Shown here piece by piece: positions 1 through 11,734 of a DNA stretch of 43,269 nucleotides (positions are counted from its first letter, which is position 1; the number at the start of each line of letters is the position of its first letter). The position numbers were made by a program, and so were the translations under genes. The notes under the pieces were generated by a model. It made no database searches and was not told the DNA's origin. It saw only the letters and a program-made list of their open reading frames with translations. Origin of the DNA: Desulfovibrio sp. (lineage in GTDB: Bacteria > Desulfobacterota > Desulfovibrionia > Desulfovibrionales > Desulfovibrionaceae); assembly GCA_031290615.1 (NCBI GenBank), contig JAITNF010000031.1, forward strand, positions 1-43,269. Reading direction: 5' to 3'.

Positions 1-167
1 CATCGACTGATGCTGTTCAGTTGGAATACCTGAGTGACAGGCTTTGATTGCAATAGAGCGCACTTCAGAGCTTGCTGTCTTCATGCAATTGAGTCCAGAC
101 TATCTTAAACAATTTCAAAAATCTTTCTTTGGGGAAGCCAATAAGTTCTAGGTTCTCCCCTGTCGCC

Positions 168-233
168 CGCCCGACAATATGCCTAGCTGACTAATCCAAC
201 TGGTTGTGTTGTTTTGGGCATGATGCGGATAGA
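168..233. repeat. Dispersed repeat copy 1 (left part)
   Basis: 'cgcccgacaatatgcctagctgactaatccaactggttgtgttgttttgggcatgatg' closely matches 26661-26750. Confidence 0.7.
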
Positions 234-274
234 TTGTGTTTGCCCGATATCTGTGCCAGAGACTTTTACAATCA

Positions 275-960
275 TCAAAAAACGGCAAGAGGGAAAATTT
301 CAGGGCAGACGCCTCTTATTGTCAAAATGCCGCAACAACGCGCCCTTGTTTGAGCCGTACAAAACCAAGCGGCAAATTCCGCCACCAAATCCCCGCCTCC
401 TGCCCGGAAAGCTCTGTCTGACTGCTTTGACCACGAAGTAACGCCGCGATTTCTTTCACATCGTCCACAAGAGCTTCCTCCGGTATTCGCAAAAATCGGC
501 AAAAGCGTACTCAAACGCGGCACCAGCCTGAGCGCCCCCTGCCAGACAAAGCCGTGAGGAAGCAAAAGGCCGAATTTTTTCAGGATAAAACACATCTGTT
601 CCTCATTTTTACATTTCTTGTTGGTGGTGCAGGTGGAATATACAAGGCTGCCTCTGAAGACGAGCAGTTCTGCCGCTCTGCCGTCCTGGCAAGCAGGCGG
701 CGCTGCATAGCCGTCAGTCTGCCATTTTGCCGTCACGCCAGAGTTTGAGCACTTCCGGGTGCTTTTGCGCCGTTACCCAGCAGGAACATGGCGTATCCAG
801 AAGAATTGCTCCGCAATGTAGAGAGCCTGTGTTTCCCGGTTCGTTTGCCAGCACAAAATCCGACGAGCCTGCCAACTGCGTAAGAAAGCCGCTCTTGCCA
901 CCGGGACTGGCGCCAAGCACACACTCCCCCGTCAGTCAGGGGGCAAAGGGCAAGCGTCGA
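275..960 (-). pseudogene. 16S rRNA m5C methyltransferase (RsmB/NSUN family) remnant
   Basis: Minus-strand fragments in different frames: 'LGASPGGKSGFLTQLAGSSDFVLANEP' (SAM motif), 'ILLDTPCSCWVTAQKHPEVLKLWRDGKMAD' (degraded DPPCSG motif), 'LVYSTCTTNKKCKNEEQMCFILKKFGL' (YSTCTTNxxENEEQV motif). Frameshifts between them. Confidence 0.8.
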
Positions 961-1351
961 CAACATGGAAAATGGAAAAACGATCCTGAATGTAAATATA
1001 GCCGAAAATAACCGCTAGAGATACACCGAGAGATCGAAGTTCATACTCAAGATGGACGACAAAGAAGGGAGAATGCCTCGGGTGAAAATGCATACCCCAC
1101 AGGATATGTATTAAAGAACGACGCGGCAGCATGACTGATAGGAAAAATTTGCTGATGTTTTAATCCACAGTCCGCTCCTATCCACCGACTGACTCCACTC
1201 CCGACTACAGGAGCCGTGTGGATTGCCCCCTCCTCCTGGGTGAAGTTTCAGACCATAAAAAGTAAAGTATGGAGCTTCCTCTTATGTTCAGATTTCCTGT
1301 TTTGCCACTCTTAGCGAGGAGAAGAATCCATCTTCTCAGCTGAAAAAGATA

Positions 1352-2224
1352 CTACTGGAATTGCACAAAATTTTTCAGCAAGGCCAACAGTTCGTACCGT
1401 AGCTCTTCATCCTGCAACGCAAAATAAATGTTTGCGGTAAGAAATTCGGCCCAGTCTCCCGCGTCAAAACGCATACCCGACATGCGCACGGCCATTATAC
1501 CGCGATTCTGCGCCATGGCCTGCATGGCGTCGGTGAGCTGAATTTCTCCGCCGTGTCCGGGCGTGACCTTGTCCAGATAACCAAAAATATCCGGCGTGAG
1601 CACATAACGCCCCACAATGGCAAGCCGTGAGGGAGCATTCTCGCGTTTCGGCTTTTCCACCATGCTGCGAACACGGAAAATGCCGGGGGATATTTCCTCC
1701 CCGTCAATAATGCCATAACGGCTGATCTTTTCAAACGGCACTTCCATAACGCCGATAACCGGCATTTTTTCGGCCATAGCCACTTCAATGAGCTGCCCTA
1801 TGGCCGGCACGCCGCCAAACATCAGATCATCCCCTACCATTACGGCGAAGGGAGTATCGCGCACCAGTTCCCGCGCGCAGAGTACGGCATGCCCCAAGCC
1901 GAGCTGCTTTTTCTGCCGCACAGACATGATGTTGACCATTTCCGCCACAGCGCGCACCTCTGACAGTTTGTCGAGCTTGCCCGCGCGCTCAAGCACAGAT
2001 TCCAGTTGCAGATTATAGTCGAAATGGTCTTCAATGACGCTTTTGTCCCGGTTGGTCACAAAAATCACGTCTTCAATCTTTGCCCGTTGCGCCTCTTCCA
2101 CAACATACTGGATGACGGGCTTATTGTAGATGGGGAGCATTTCCTTGGGAATATTTTTGGTTGCGGGCAATGAACGCGTACCCCAGCCAGCCACAGGAAT
2201 AACCACTTTACGAATATTTTTCAT
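1352..2224 (-). CDS. galU: UTP-glucose-1-phosphate uridylyltransferase
   Basis: MKNIRKVVIPVAGWGTRSLPATKNIPKEMLPIYNKPVIQYVVEEA...; nucleotidyltransferase signature; start placed at MKNIRK rather than the ORF-track Met. Confidence 0.93.
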   Translation of the reverse strand: MKNIRKVVIPVAGWGTRSLPATKNIPKEMLPIYNKPVIQYVVEEAQRAKIEDVIFVTNRDKSVIEDHFDYNLQLESVLERAGKLDKLSEVRAVAEMVNIMSVRQKKQLGLGHAVLCARELVRDTPFAVMVGDDLMFGGVPAIGQLIEVAMAEKMPVIGVMEVPFEKISRYGIIDGEEISPGIFRVRSMVEKPKRENAPSRLAIVGRYVLTPDIFGYLDKVTPGHGGEIQLTDAMQAMAQNRGIMAVRMSGMRFDAGDWAEFLTANIYFALQDEELRYELLALLKNFVQFQ

Positions 2225-2531
2225 GTGTGTCTCCAGCATATAATAAGACTTTAGTCTTCTTAAATTATTATACACCCTTCCCCAAACTTGACAAGCGCAG
2301 GGAAAAGACAAAAATTGTCGATATTATTTATTATAACAACTTAATTTTTATGTTTTTTCAGTATCTTTCAGTTAATATATTTACCAAATTCCGGGCAATC
2401 TCCCGGTAAATTTGACAAATGCGCATACGTAAAAGCAGTTGCGGCCTTACAAATCCTTTGTTACAAGTAAACAGAGCTTGCTGGTCATTGAGATCGGCGG
2501 CGCGGTTCATCCCTCTAACTTACCTTGCGAC

Positions 2532-3578
2532 ATGACAGAACATCCTCTTGAAAAACATATTTTGGGCATTGTCAGCTCTGTCTTTGACGCATATTCTGCC
2601 GTGCTTTTTCACCCTGACGAAGAAGGCGAGGCATGCCGCCTGACCGCTTTTTTCAGTCTGGGGGACAAAATCGTGCCGAAGGCTTCGATTCAGCCGGGGA
2701 AAGGCCTTGTCGGCTGGATTATCCGCAACCGTCAGCCTCTTCTTATTCCCAGTTTTGATCAGCGGCAGAGCAACCTAGGTTACTATGCCGACAGCGAAGA
2801 ATCCAGCATCAGAGCCTTTATGGGTTGTCCCGTACCCGGTGGCGGTGCGCTGTGCGTGGACAGTAAGAGGGCGTATTTATTCTCGGACTCCAACAAGGCT
2901 CCCAAGATATTACAGCTTTTTGCGGAGTTGATCTCCCGCCAGAACAATACGGACGTCCCCCGGGAAATTGAGACCGGCATTCCACGCTATTTTGCGGGAT
3001 TGGGCATCATTCAGGATTTGCGTTTTCGCTATAATCGCTGGCCGCAATTTCTGCAAAATTTTTTGAACGCCGTGACGGAAGCCACCAGTTTTGAATACGG
3101 AGCTTTTACTTCCGTGGACACGCCGCAGAGAACTTATTGCGTCGAGTGTGAATCCGCGCCTCTTTTGCTGACCACGGGGCAGCCTGTTGTTTTACCCATG
3201 GGCAACGGCATAGCGGGATGGGTCTTCCGCAATGATCAGCCTGTGATAACCGAGGGGAGCCAAGGCTCTCCGGCACCCATGATTTTTGACAAATTGCCTG
3301 ACAACTTCCCTGAATTTCAAGCCGCTGTCTGTATGCCGGTAACTGTCAACAAAACAACCAGTGGCGTGCTGTGTCTTGCGAATAGCCACAAGAAACACAT
3401 AGATGAGGCCATGCGCAGTTTTGTCCGCCAAGCAGTAGATCATCTGGCGCTTTTTTTAGAGAATCTGTACCTTAAAAACCGGTTGCGGGCGGCATTGCCC
3501 AAGGCCAGGATACACAACGAGAGCCCGCGCGTCTACAAGCAGGAACGTGTGCCGACAACGCAGGACGATAATGTGTAA
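2532..3578 (+). CDS. GAF domain-containing protein (two GAF-like halves)
   Basis: MTEHPLEKHILGIVSSVFDAYSAVLF...GKGLVGWIIRNRQPLLI... and a second half VVLPMGNGIAGWVFRNDQPVITE...AAVCMPVTVNKTTSGVLCLAN; tandem GAF pattern. Confidence 0.75.
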   Translation: MTEHPLEKHILGIVSSVFDAYSAVLFHPDEEGEACRLTAFFSLGDKIVPKASIQPGKGLVGWIIRNRQPLLIPSFDQRQSNLGYYADSEESSIRAFMGCPVPGGGALCVDSKRAYLFSDSNKAPKILQLFAELISRQNNTDVPREIETGIPRYFAGLGIIQDLRFRYNRWPQFLQNFLNAVTEATSFEYGAFTSVDTPQRTYCVECESAPLLLTTGQPVVLPMGNGIAGWVFRNDQPVITEGSQGSPAPMIFDKLPDNFPEFQAAVCMPVTVNKTTSGVLCLANSHKKHIDEAMRSFVRQAVDHLALFLENLYLKNRLRAALPKARIHNESPRVYKQERVPTTQDDNV

Positions 3579-3599
3579 AAGATGAAAACACCCTGTCGT

Positions 3600-4500
3600 C
3601 CATGAAATTTTCAGCGTTTTCTCCGCTTCTTTTCCAACGATATCGCCATGGATCTCGGTACGGAAATATCTTGCTGCACACCAAATCACACTGTATTGTC
3701 GTCAGTGCGCCTTCCGTTGTCGCAATGGATACGCAAAAATATAGTGATTGCTGTTAGCGCGAACGCCAAACAATTCCTGGGCCGCACACCCAAACACATC
3801 AAAACCATTCGTCCCATGAAGGACGTGGTTATCGCCAAGTTCGACACTACCGCGTGAAATAATTTCCTATTTTGTGCGCAAGGCCATAAACAGCCTGCAT
3901 CTTGTCAAACCTTCCATAGTTATTTGCGTGCCGACCGACATAACCCAAGTGGAGAAAAGAGCCGTCATTGACGCCGCAACTCTTGCAGGCGTGGCAAGCA
4001 TATCCCTTGTGGAAGAGCCCATGGCGGTCGCCCTCGCAGCGGATATTCCTTTTCATTACCCGTTGGGCAACATGGTGCTGGACATCGGCAGGGGGAACAC
4101 AGGGGGAACAAGCGAGGTTGCGGCATCCGTTGCCAGCACGCAGCGGTACGTGTGGCTGGGAATGCCATGAATATAATCGTGTACAAGAAGTATATGCGAG
4201 ATGTTTTTCGTATGGCCCTTGGAGAAAATACGGCCGAAAACTTAAAAGTCATTCTGGGATCCGCCCTGCCCAACCCGATGTCCCGGCCCTGGAAGTCTCC
4301 GGCAAGGACATGTTGCGGAACGCCAAAGGTCGCCAGAGTTACGGAAGGGGCAATACGCAAAGCCCTGCGCGATCTGGTTCAGACCATACTGAATGCTGTC
4401 CTGCATACTTTGGAAAAACCTCTCGAACTTGCGGTTGCCATCATGCAGCAGATCCGCATGCGGCATACGCTCCATGCCGGTGACTGGAACAAAATCATGC
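3600..4500 (+). pseudogene. mreB: Rod shape-determining protein MreB remnant
   Basis: Fragments in several frames: 'MDLGTEIS', 'KNIVIAVSANAKQFLGRTPKHIKTIRPMKDVVIAKFDTT', 'RKAINSLHLVKPSIVICVPTDITQVEKRAVIDAATLAGVASISLVEEPMAVALAADIPFHYPLGNMVLDIG', 'GTPKVARVTEGAIRKALRDLVQTILNAVLHTLE'. Confidence 0.88.
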
Positions 4501-4526
4501 CCCCTGTGATTGCGACATGGAAATCC

Positions 4527-5879
4527 TCACCGCAGTTCTCTGGCCACCACTTCGGCCAAGTCCGCGGCATAAATTTTAACCCTGTCCTCGTCTTCGCCTT
4601 CCACCATAACACGGCACAGCGTTTCTGTGCCGGAATAACGCAGAAGTACCCGCCCCCGTCCCGCAAGGGCTTCTTCCACATGTGCCACAGCCTCTCCTAT
4701 GGCGGGACGCTCCTCAAAGGGCAAATATTTTTCCACACGCACGTTCACCAGTTTCTGCGGGAAGGGGGTTAAAAGACCGGCAAGTTCTGAAAGCGGTTTT
4801 TCTTTTTCACGCATGATGCGCAAAATCTGGAGAGCTGCCAAAAGTCCGTCGCCCGTTGTGCTGTAACGCCTAAAAATAAGATGCCCGGACTGCTCGCCTC
4901 CAAGCATGGCGTTTTCCTGACGCATGGCCTCCACCACATAGCGGTCACCAACGCTGGTGCGCAAAAGTCGTCCGCTGTGGGCGTTCATAAAAATTTCAAG
5001 GGCCATATTGCTCATAACCGTCGCCACAAGTAGATTCCCTGGCAGCTCGCCACGCGCCATCATGGACCGCGCGCAAATTGCCATCAACTGATCGCCGTCC
5101 AGCACGGCACCGTGTTCGTCCACAACAATCAGCCTGTCTGCATCCCCGTCCAGCGCTAGACCCACATCGGCGCGCACTTCACGCACTTTGGCGGCCACCA
5201 CTTCGGGATACAGCGCCCCGCAGTGCTCGTTGATGTTAACACCGTTGGGATCCGCGCCTATGCGAATAACTTTCGCCCCCAGTTCCTCCAGAGCCAGAGG
5301 CGCAACCTTGTAGCTCGCTCCGTTGGCGCAGTCCACCACAATGCGCAGACCTGTGAGGGTGAGATGGGCCGGAAAGGAACTTTTGGTATAGACAATGTAT
5401 CTACCACCGGCATCTTCAATCTTTGTGGCGCGACCTATCCCACGTATGTCGGGATATGGCCAGACCATATCCGCGTCAAGCACCATTCCGGAAATTTCGT
5501 TCTCAACCTGATCCGGCAGCTTGTAACCGTCCGCGTCAAAAAATTTGATGCCGTTGTCGGAGAAAGGGTTGTGCGAGGCGGAAATTACCACCCCGAGATC
5601 AGCCCGCATGCTGCGCGTAAGAAAAGAAATGGCTGGTGTGGGCAGAGGGCCGGTCATGATAACATACATACCGGCGGAGCACAGACCGGCAGTGAGCGCG
5701 GATTCAAACATATAGCCGGAGAGGCGTGTATCCTTGCCGATGACGACCTTGTGCAGATGCATGCCACGTCTGAAGCGCACTCCAGCGGCAATACCCAGAC
5801 GCAGAGCTACATCCACAGTCATGGGGTAGGCATTTACCGTACCCCGCAGACCGTCCGTACCGAACAGGCGTTCAGCCAT
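4527..5879 (-). CDS. glmM: Phosphoglucosamine mutase
   Basis: [21 protein letters not shown]...; active-site [22 protein letters not shown] motif; C-terminal [15 protein letters not shown]. Confidence 0.96.
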   Translation of the reverse strand: MAERLFGTDGLRGTVNAYPMTVDVALRLGIAAGVRFRRGMHLHKVVIGKDTRLSGYMFESALTAGLCSAGMYVIMTGPLPTPAISFLTRSMRADLGVVISASHNPFSDNGIKFFDADGYKLPDQVENEISGMVLDADMVWPYPDIRGIGRATKIEDAGGRYIVYTKSSFPAHLTLTGLRIVVDCANGASYKVAPLALEELGAKVIRIGADPNGVNINEHCGALYPEVVAAKVREVRADVGLALDGDADRLIVVDEHGAVLDGDQLMAICARSMMARGELPGNLLVATVMSNMALEIFMNAHSGRLLRTSVGDRYVVEAMRQENAMLGGEQSGHLIFRRYSTTGDGLLAALQILRIMREKEKPLSELAGLLTPFPQKLVNVRVEKYLPFEERPAIGEAVAHVEEALAGRGRVLLRYSGTETLCRVMVEGEDEDRVKIYAADLAEVVARELR

Positions 5880-5912
5880 GGTGTCTCCTTTCATTCAGCC
5901 ATACAGCCCGGT

Positions 5913-6857
5913 TCAATCCGCCCTGGATCCACCAGCTCGCGCAATGGTCACGGCATCCGGTGACGGATTCAGGACGGTCATGCCCTCGGGTAGATGGAAA
6001 CGTAGCACCACCTTAGTTTTTTGTCCTGGTTCCAGTTCCGGCGGCACGGCACTGACTTCCAATTGGTTGAGATATTTTGTATTTTTGCTCAATGCTTCCG
6101 GAACTTCCACAAGCACAGTTATTTCCGTCGGATTTATGTCATAAAGCCGGCTGTTTTCCGTGACGAGCTTCACCTTGCATTGACGGGAAAGCGTCACACG
6201 TCCACTGGTAATAGCGTACTGCACTCGTACGGCCGAAGGCATGGCGGTGACTAGACTGGGAGTGTCCAGAACAATGCTTTCTTTCACCAGAGAACCGGCG
6301 GCCCTCGGGTCAAGCGTTATGGTCACTGGCAAACCGAAAATAGCGGATATAACTTTTTCCGGTCCACGCAGAACCACTGTGGACGGCATCAGGACAACAT
6401 CACCCACCATCAGGGCATCACCGCGTAGAGGCGAATCCAGAATGTAGCGCAAGGGCACACTGCGTTCAACCAGCCTGTCCGCCTTGACAATGATACGCGC
6501 AGGCTGAATATTCACAACCTCAAATGTCTGGGCAATCTGCCCCAGGACTTCGCTGTTCAACGGCACCGTGGTGAGACCGTTTCGAATGTTGGAGAGATTC
6601 ACGGACCGAACCAGCCGTTGTTGGGTGTAGCTGCGCAACAGGGTTTCCGGTCCGCGAAGACGTGCAGTGATCTTATTCACAAGCCCGTCGGTAACCACCA
6701 AGTCCGCGGGAATACCGTAATAGTCTACTATAATGTCAACCTGGGCTTCCCGTCGTTCCCTCACGCTCACCATATACCAGATGCTGATTGATGTGAGCAT
6801 GGCGATAACAATGGAAAATAAATTGGATATGGCACGGTCGCTCTTAAAAAATTTCAT
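5913..6857 (-). CDS. cdaR: YbbR-domain protein (CdaR-like regulator of diadenylate cyclase)
   Basis: N-terminal TM segment (SNLFSIVIAMLTSISIWYMV), YbbR-like repeats, located between cdaA and glmM. Confidence 0.8.
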   Translation of the reverse strand: MKFFKSDRAISNLFSIVIAMLTSISIWYMVSVRERREAQVDIIVDYYGIPADLVVTDGLVNKITARLRGPETLLRSYTQQRLVRSVNLSNIRNGLTTVPLNSEVLGQIAQTFEVVNIQPARIIVKADRLVERSVPLRYILDSPLRGDALMVGDVVLMPSTVVLRGPEKVISAIFGLPVTITLDPRAAGSLVKESIVLDTPSLVTAMPSAVRVQYAITSGRVTLSRQCKVKLVTENSRLYDINPTEITVLVEVPEALSKNTKYLNQLEVSAVPPELEPGQKTKVVLRFHLPEGMTVLNPSPDAVTIARAGGSRAD

Positions 6858-7584
6858 TGAGAACCTGCCTTAAGCGTGCGGAGTCAGGAATGAGCGTCAA
6901 ATCTCCACGAAGGGCCAGAGTGATTTCCCCGCGTTCTTCTGAAATGACAATCGCCACGGCGTCACTTTCATTGGTAATGCCCATCGCAGCGCGGTGCCGA
7001 GTGCCGAAAATCTGATCTTTAGCCGTGGCGAGGGGCAAAATACAGGCCGCAGCCATAATGCGTCCGGCGCTGATGATAACTGCGCCGTCGTGCAACGGCG
7101 CCTTGGGATGAAAAATATTCATGAGCAGACGCCGGGAGAGCAGTGCGTCAACCCGTACCCCCTCACGTGCCACCATGTCTCCGAGACGCATGGCACGTTC
7201 AATGACGACCAGTGCGCCAACCCGAAGTCTTGCCATTTCCTGGCATGCCATAACGACTTCTTCTATGCCGCCCTGTTTGAATTTATGGCGCTTGAATATC
7301 CTGCGCGCGCCCATTTCTCCGAGGGCTTGACGGATATCCGCCTGAAACAGGATCACGACAACAATAAACACTGAATTGAAAGCATGCTGTAACAGCCAGA
7401 AAAACGTATTCAGGCCTAGGGACATGGCCATATAGTAGAGCACCGTCAAAAGTCCCAAGCCCGTCAGTACCGCCAGCGCGCGCGTGCCACGCAAAAATTG
7501 TATAACTTGGTACAAAAGCCCACTTACAAGCGCAATGTCCAGCAGGTCTCTCCAGTCTATGGGAAATGTTTCAATCACCAGCAT
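6844..7584 (-). CDS. cdaA: Diadenylate cyclase (DAC domain, CdaA type)
   Basis: Three N-terminal TM segments then PLHDGAVIISAGRIMAAACILPLA...FGTRHRAAMGITNESDAVAIVISEERGEI: DGA and RHR motifs. Confidence 0.93.
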   Translation of the reverse strand: MLVIETFPIDWRDLLDIALVSGLLYQVIQFLRGTRALAVLTGLGLLTVLYYMAMSLGLNTFFWLLQHAFNSVFIVVVILFQADIRQALGEMGARRIFKRHKFKQGGIEEVVMACQEMARLRVGALVVIERAMRLGDMVAREGVRVDALLSRRLLMNIFHPKAPLHDGAVIISAGRIMAAACILPLATAKDQIFGTRHRAAMGITNESDAVAIVISEERGEITLALRGDLTLIPDSARLRQVLNEIF

Positions 7585-8470
7585 TTTCGCACTCTTTGGA
7601 CCGCAGGGCTGCTGCTAGGGTAAGACTCTGGCGAGTTGCCACAACATCGTGTACGCGATGCCAAAAGATGCCGTTGTTCCAGAGCAGGGCTGTGGCAATT
7701 TGCGTGGCAAAATCGCGCTCTTCTACCGGCAGGCCAAGCAGATCACCAAACACGGATTTCATGGAAAGCGCTATAAGTACAGGTCTGCCGAAAGAAAGCA
7801 AATCCCCAGGATGAGCCAGAAGCTCCATATTGTGAGCACATGTTTTGCCAAAACCGATGCCGGGGTCGAGCGCAATGCGGTCTTCCGGAAGACCGGCTCT
7901 TGTCAGACGATTCATCTCACGCTCAAAAAATGTCATGACCTCACGGCGCACATCATCGTACTGCGGCCTGTCCTGCATAGTTTTAGACCGACCTTTATGG
8001 TGCATAAGCACATAGCCGGGCTTGTACTGGACAAGCACGTCAGTCAGTTCCGGGTCAAATGCGCAGGCCGAAACGTCATTGACGACGACAGCGCCAAGTT
8101 CAAGAACAGCGGCCGCTGTTGCGGCATGATAGGTATCCACGGAGATGACCATATCTGCAGCGACTTTACGCAGGGCGCGCAGTACCGGCAAAAGGCGGGC
8201 CTGTTCTTCTTCCGAAGACAGTGCTTCGGATCCAGGTTTTGTCGTTTCCGCGCCCATATCCACAATATCAGCGCCATCCCCATAAAGGCTCAAGGCACGG
8301 GCAATCCCCCCACTTGCACCGGCATAACGCCAGCCGTCATAAAAAGAATCGGGCGTCAGGTTGACGATGCCCATAACGCCGAACGGCGCAGGCGGAACAA
8401 GAGCCATTCCGCCTGCCGCATGCCACGGAGGGAAGGGACCGAAATCAAATGCCATTCCCATTCGAGCCAT
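7571..8470 (-). CDS. folP: Dihydropteroate synthase
   Basis: [17 protein letters not shown]...[16 protein letters not shown]...[14 protein letters not shown]...DPGIGFGKT. Confidence 0.95.
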   Translation of the reverse strand: MARMGMAFDFGPFPPWHAAGGMALVPPAPFGVMGIVNLTPDSFYDGWRYAGASGGIARALSLYGDGADIVDMGAETTKPGSEALSSEEEQARLLPVLRALRKVAADMVISVDTYHAATAAAVLELGAVVVNDVSACAFDPELTDVLVQYKPGYVLMHHKGRSKTMQDRPQYDDVRREVMTFFEREMNRLTRAGLPEDRIALDPGIGFGKTCAHNMELLAHPGDLLSFGRPVLIALSMKSVFGDLLGLPVEERDFATQIATALLWNNGIFWHRVHDVVATRQSLTLAAALRSKECENAGD

Positions 8471-10400
8471 TTGTCAGTTCTTTATCTGCTGTATCCAGTT
8501 CCAGCGCAAAATCCTGATCCCCGGCGTCCAGACCGTCCGAATTTTTTCCGGCATCATCGGCATTACCGCCATTCGGAGTTTTTTCGCCGTTTGTGTCAAG
8601 GGGCGACAGTTCTCCATTGTTCATAAGTGTGTCAAGCTCACCGCCGCTGATCGTCTCCCGCTCAAGCAGAGCTTGGGCAACGCGATGCAACTCTTCATTG
8701 TAGCTTTGCAACAATTCACGGCAACGGCTGTGGGCATCATCCACAATGCGCTTGACTTCCACATCAACTAAACGCGCTGTATCTTCACTGAAATTTTTGT
8801 TCTGTATCCACTCACGGCCGATGAAGACTTCTTCCCCAGTTTCGCCGATGGCAAGGGTGCCGATGGCGTCACTCATGCCCCATTCACACACCATTTTACG
8901 CGCCATGCGCGTAACGCGCTCAATATCATTGGAAGCGCCTGTGGTGATGTCGTCAAAAATCAGTTCCTCAGCCACCCGACCGCCAAGCAGCACAACCAAA
9001 TTGTTGCGCAGATAGGTGCGCGAATATCCGTGACGATCCGCCTCGGGCAGTTGCATGGTAACACCCAGCGCGCGTCCGCGGGGAATTATGGTAACCTTGT
9101 GTACAGGATCGGACCCCGGCAGAAGTTTGGCTGCCAGAGCGTGCCCCGCCTCGTGATAAGCCGTAATGCGTTTTTCTTCTTCCGAAAGGATAAGACTGCG
9201 CCGCTCGCGTCCCATGAGCACCTTGTCCTTAGCATATTCAAAATCACTCATATCAAGTTGTTCCTGATTGAGTTTGGCGGCTTGCAGCGCAGCTTCATTG
9301 ACGAGATTTTCAAGATCCGCTCCGGAAAAACCGGGTGTGCCGCGGGCCAGCACTTCCAGATCTACACCTTCGTCCAGCGGCGTGCGCTTGGTGTGCACTT
9401 CCAGAATACGTTTGCGGCCGCGCAAATCCGGGGTAGGGACCACCACCTGCCTGTCAAAACGGCCCGGCCGTAGAAGGGCCGGGTCAAGTACATCCGGACG
9501 GTTAGTTGCGGCTATCAGGATAACGCCCTCATTACTCTCAAAACCGTCCATTTCCACAAGCAACTGGTTCAGCGTTTGCTCGCGTTCGTCATGTCCGCCG
9601 CCAAGGCCCGCGCCGCGCTGACGGCCAACGGCGTCAATTTCGTCAATAAAAATCAGGCAAGGCGCATTTTTCTTGCCCTGTACGAAAAGATCGCGTACCC
9701 GCGAAGCGCCTACACCCACGAACATTTCCACAAAATCGGAACCGGAAATGGAAAAGAACGGCACCCCGGCCTCACCGGCCACGGCACGCGCCAACAGGGT
9801 TTTGCCGGTACCGGGCGGTCCCACAAGCAAAACGCCCTTTGGAATACGCCCGCCAAGACGGGTGAATTTTTTGGGATTGGACAGAAATTCCACGATTTCA
9901 AAAAGCTCATCCTTGGCTTCATCCACCCCGGCCACATCTTCAAAGGTCACACGGGAGCTTTCCTGATTGAGCATGCGCGCGCGGGAACGGCCAAAACTCA
10001 TGACTCTGCCGCCACCGCTCTGCATCTGACGCATGAAAAAAAACCACACCCCGACAAGCAATAACATGGGGAACCAGGACACCAGCAACGTCATGTACCA
10101 GGGCTGTTCTTCCGGCGGTTCGACCTTGAGTTCCACTTTTTTGTCAAGAAGGCGGGCGACAAGGCCGGAATCCTGCGGTGCATAGGTTTGAATACTCCGT
10201 CCGTCAGGAGTTCTGCCAGTTAAAACGTGCCCCTGCATTGTCACGGATAAAAGCTGTCCATCGTTGAGCTTGGTCAAAAAATCCGTATAGGGAACGCGTT
10301 GCATCGGACCCTGCGTTTGCTCAAGCGTATTGAAAAGCATAATCATCGCCAAAACTATGATCGCCCAAAGCATCAGGTTGCGGCTGAACTGGTTCAACAC
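8445..10400 (-). CDS. ftsH: ATP-dependent zinc metalloprotease FtsH
   Basis: [51 protein letters not shown] zinc motif ([16 protein letters not shown]); N-terminal TM segments. Confidence 0.98.
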   Translation of the reverse strand: MLNQFSRNLMLWAIIVLAMIMLFNTLEQTQGPMQRVPYTDFLTKLNDGQLLSVTMQGHVLTGRTPDGRSIQTYAPQDSGLVARLLDKKVELKVEPPEEQPWYMTLLVSWFPMLLLVGVWFFFMRQMQSGGGRVMSFGRSRARMLNQESSRVTFEDVAGVDEAKDELFEIVEFLSNPKKFTRLGGRIPKGVLLVGPPGTGKTLLARAVAGEAGVPFFSISGSDFVEMFVGVGASRVRDLFVQGKKNAPCLIFIDEIDAVGRQRGAGLGGGHDEREQTLNQLLVEMDGFESNEGVILIAATNRPDVLDPALLRPGRFDRQVVVPTPDLRGRKRILEVHTKRTPLDEGVDLEVLARGTPGFSGADLENLVNEAALQAAKLNQEQLDMSDFEYAKDKVLMGRERRSLILSEEEKRITAYHEAGHALAAKLLPGSDPVHKVTIIPRGRALGVTMQLPEADRHGYSRTYLRNNLVVLLGGRVAEELIFDDITTGASNDIERVTRMARKMVCEWGMSDAIGTLAIGETGEEVFIGREWIQNKNFSEDTARLVDVEVKRIVDDAHSRCRELLQSYNEELHRVAQALLERETISGGELDTLMNNGELSPLDTNGEKTPNGGNADDAGKNSDGLDAGDQDFALELDTADKELTNGSNGNGI

Positions 10401-10999
10401 ATCCTCCAGATATGGGGGTCATTCCCCGAATTTTTCTTTAAGAGCATAGTCGGTATACAGCCTTAGTGTCAAATGTGTCAAAATGGAAACTCCGTCTGTA
10501 ACGTGATGTGGCAATATATATATCTTTTTGGGGCATGCCCAGACAGTGTCGTCAACAGGATTGATAATTGAGTGAGAATCGTGTAATATTCCTGAAACAC
10601 AAGGGATTTTATATGGTATCAGCATATGGACCTCATGACATATCCGACAAAGTCCGGGTGCTTTAAAAGCCGCATTTACCTGGACGGAATGGACATCGAA
10701 TCCGGAACTGGGCAAAGTGCGGCCAAAGCCACTTTGGCTTTGAAATCTGGGGCATAATTTTTTTTCAATTTGGACATGATGCTCTCCTTCTTCGTGGGGT
10801 TTAATCTGTCACACCTGGCCTGTTTTCGGGAAATACCCCTATTACGATATTCCGCCGTTCTGCGTAGCGATACCCGTCTTCATGCCAACTTTAGTATATA
10901 CACGATTTTCGTCCTTCACCTCTCTCCGGTCATCCACTATAGGGCCGTCACTTTGCAGATAGACCGGAAAAATGCGCGCAACGGCGAGGACAGCCGGAT

Positions 11000-11240
11000 T
11001 ACAGCGCGTGAATTAAAAAATTGACCGATTCCGGACGAGAATTTGCAGTGCTAGACGTACGCGAGCAGAAGGAATTCTCCAGCGGGCACATACTCACGGC
11101 TTCCTGCTCCCCTTTGAGCGCCCTTGAACTGCTTGTCACGGATCTGGCATCCTGCAAAAAAGTCCCTGTCATTCTTGTGGACATCGGGTTTGGAGCTGGC
11201 GCAAGGCGTACGGGCAGACATTTCGGGAAAAGATAGCCTC
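11000..11240 (+). pseudogene. Rhodanese-domain protein remnant
   Basis: 'SGREFAVLDVREQKEFSSGHILTASCSPLSALELLVTDLASCKKVPVILVDIGFGAG': rhodanese N-terminal pattern without the rest of the domain. Confidence 0.6.
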
Positions 11241-11269
11241 CGTAAACAATTTTCAGCAACACTTCCGGT

Positions 11270-11720
11270 ACGGATTGGGGCAAAAGGACTGCGGCCGCCT
11301 TTTGCCCTGGATTTTTCCACTTCTGCTGTTTGCTCTCTGGCAAACCGGCTTCATGCTCGACTGGATCAATACACGTGTGCTGCCTTCGCCGCTGGAGGTA
11401 TTTCTGGCTCTCTTCAGCCTGGCGGGAAGCACTGTGGCCCAACATATCAATCAGTTGTCTCAGAGCGGGGACAGGTTTTGTTGTCGGAGCCGTCCTGGGA
11501 CTGCTGCTGGGCTTTATGACGGCAACTTCCGCGCTGATGGAAAAACTTCTGAGACACCTCTCTACAAATATTCAGAACCATTCCATAATCTGGCGCTGAC
11601 ACCCCTTATCATCATCTAGTGTGGAAACAGGTCATTCTGCTGGGGGCGTTGCCGTCCATTCTGGTCGGCGTTCGTTTTTCCATGGGACGGTTCGACAATG
11701 TGGAGATCGGGCTGTCCGGC
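11270..11720 (+). pseudogene. ssuC: Sulfonate/nitrate-type ABC transporter permease (SsuC/TauC-like) remnant
   Basis: 'LLPWIFPLLLFALWQTGFMLDWINTRVLPSPLEVFLALFSLAGSTV' + shifted 'GFVVGAVLGLLLGFMTATSALMEKLL' + 'NLALTPLIII' + 'VILLGALPSILVGVRFSMG'. Confidence 0.75.
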
Positions 11721-11734
11721 GACAGGAGCAGCGC

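Noticed and set aside
5223-5963. 246-aa plus-strand ORF
   Set aside because: Antisense to glmM.
7649-8626. 325-aa plus-strand ORF
   Set aside because: Antisense to folP/ftsH; no signal of its own.
10419-10990. Possible coding fragments upstream of ftsH
   Set aside because: No frame gives recognisable motifs over a useful length.
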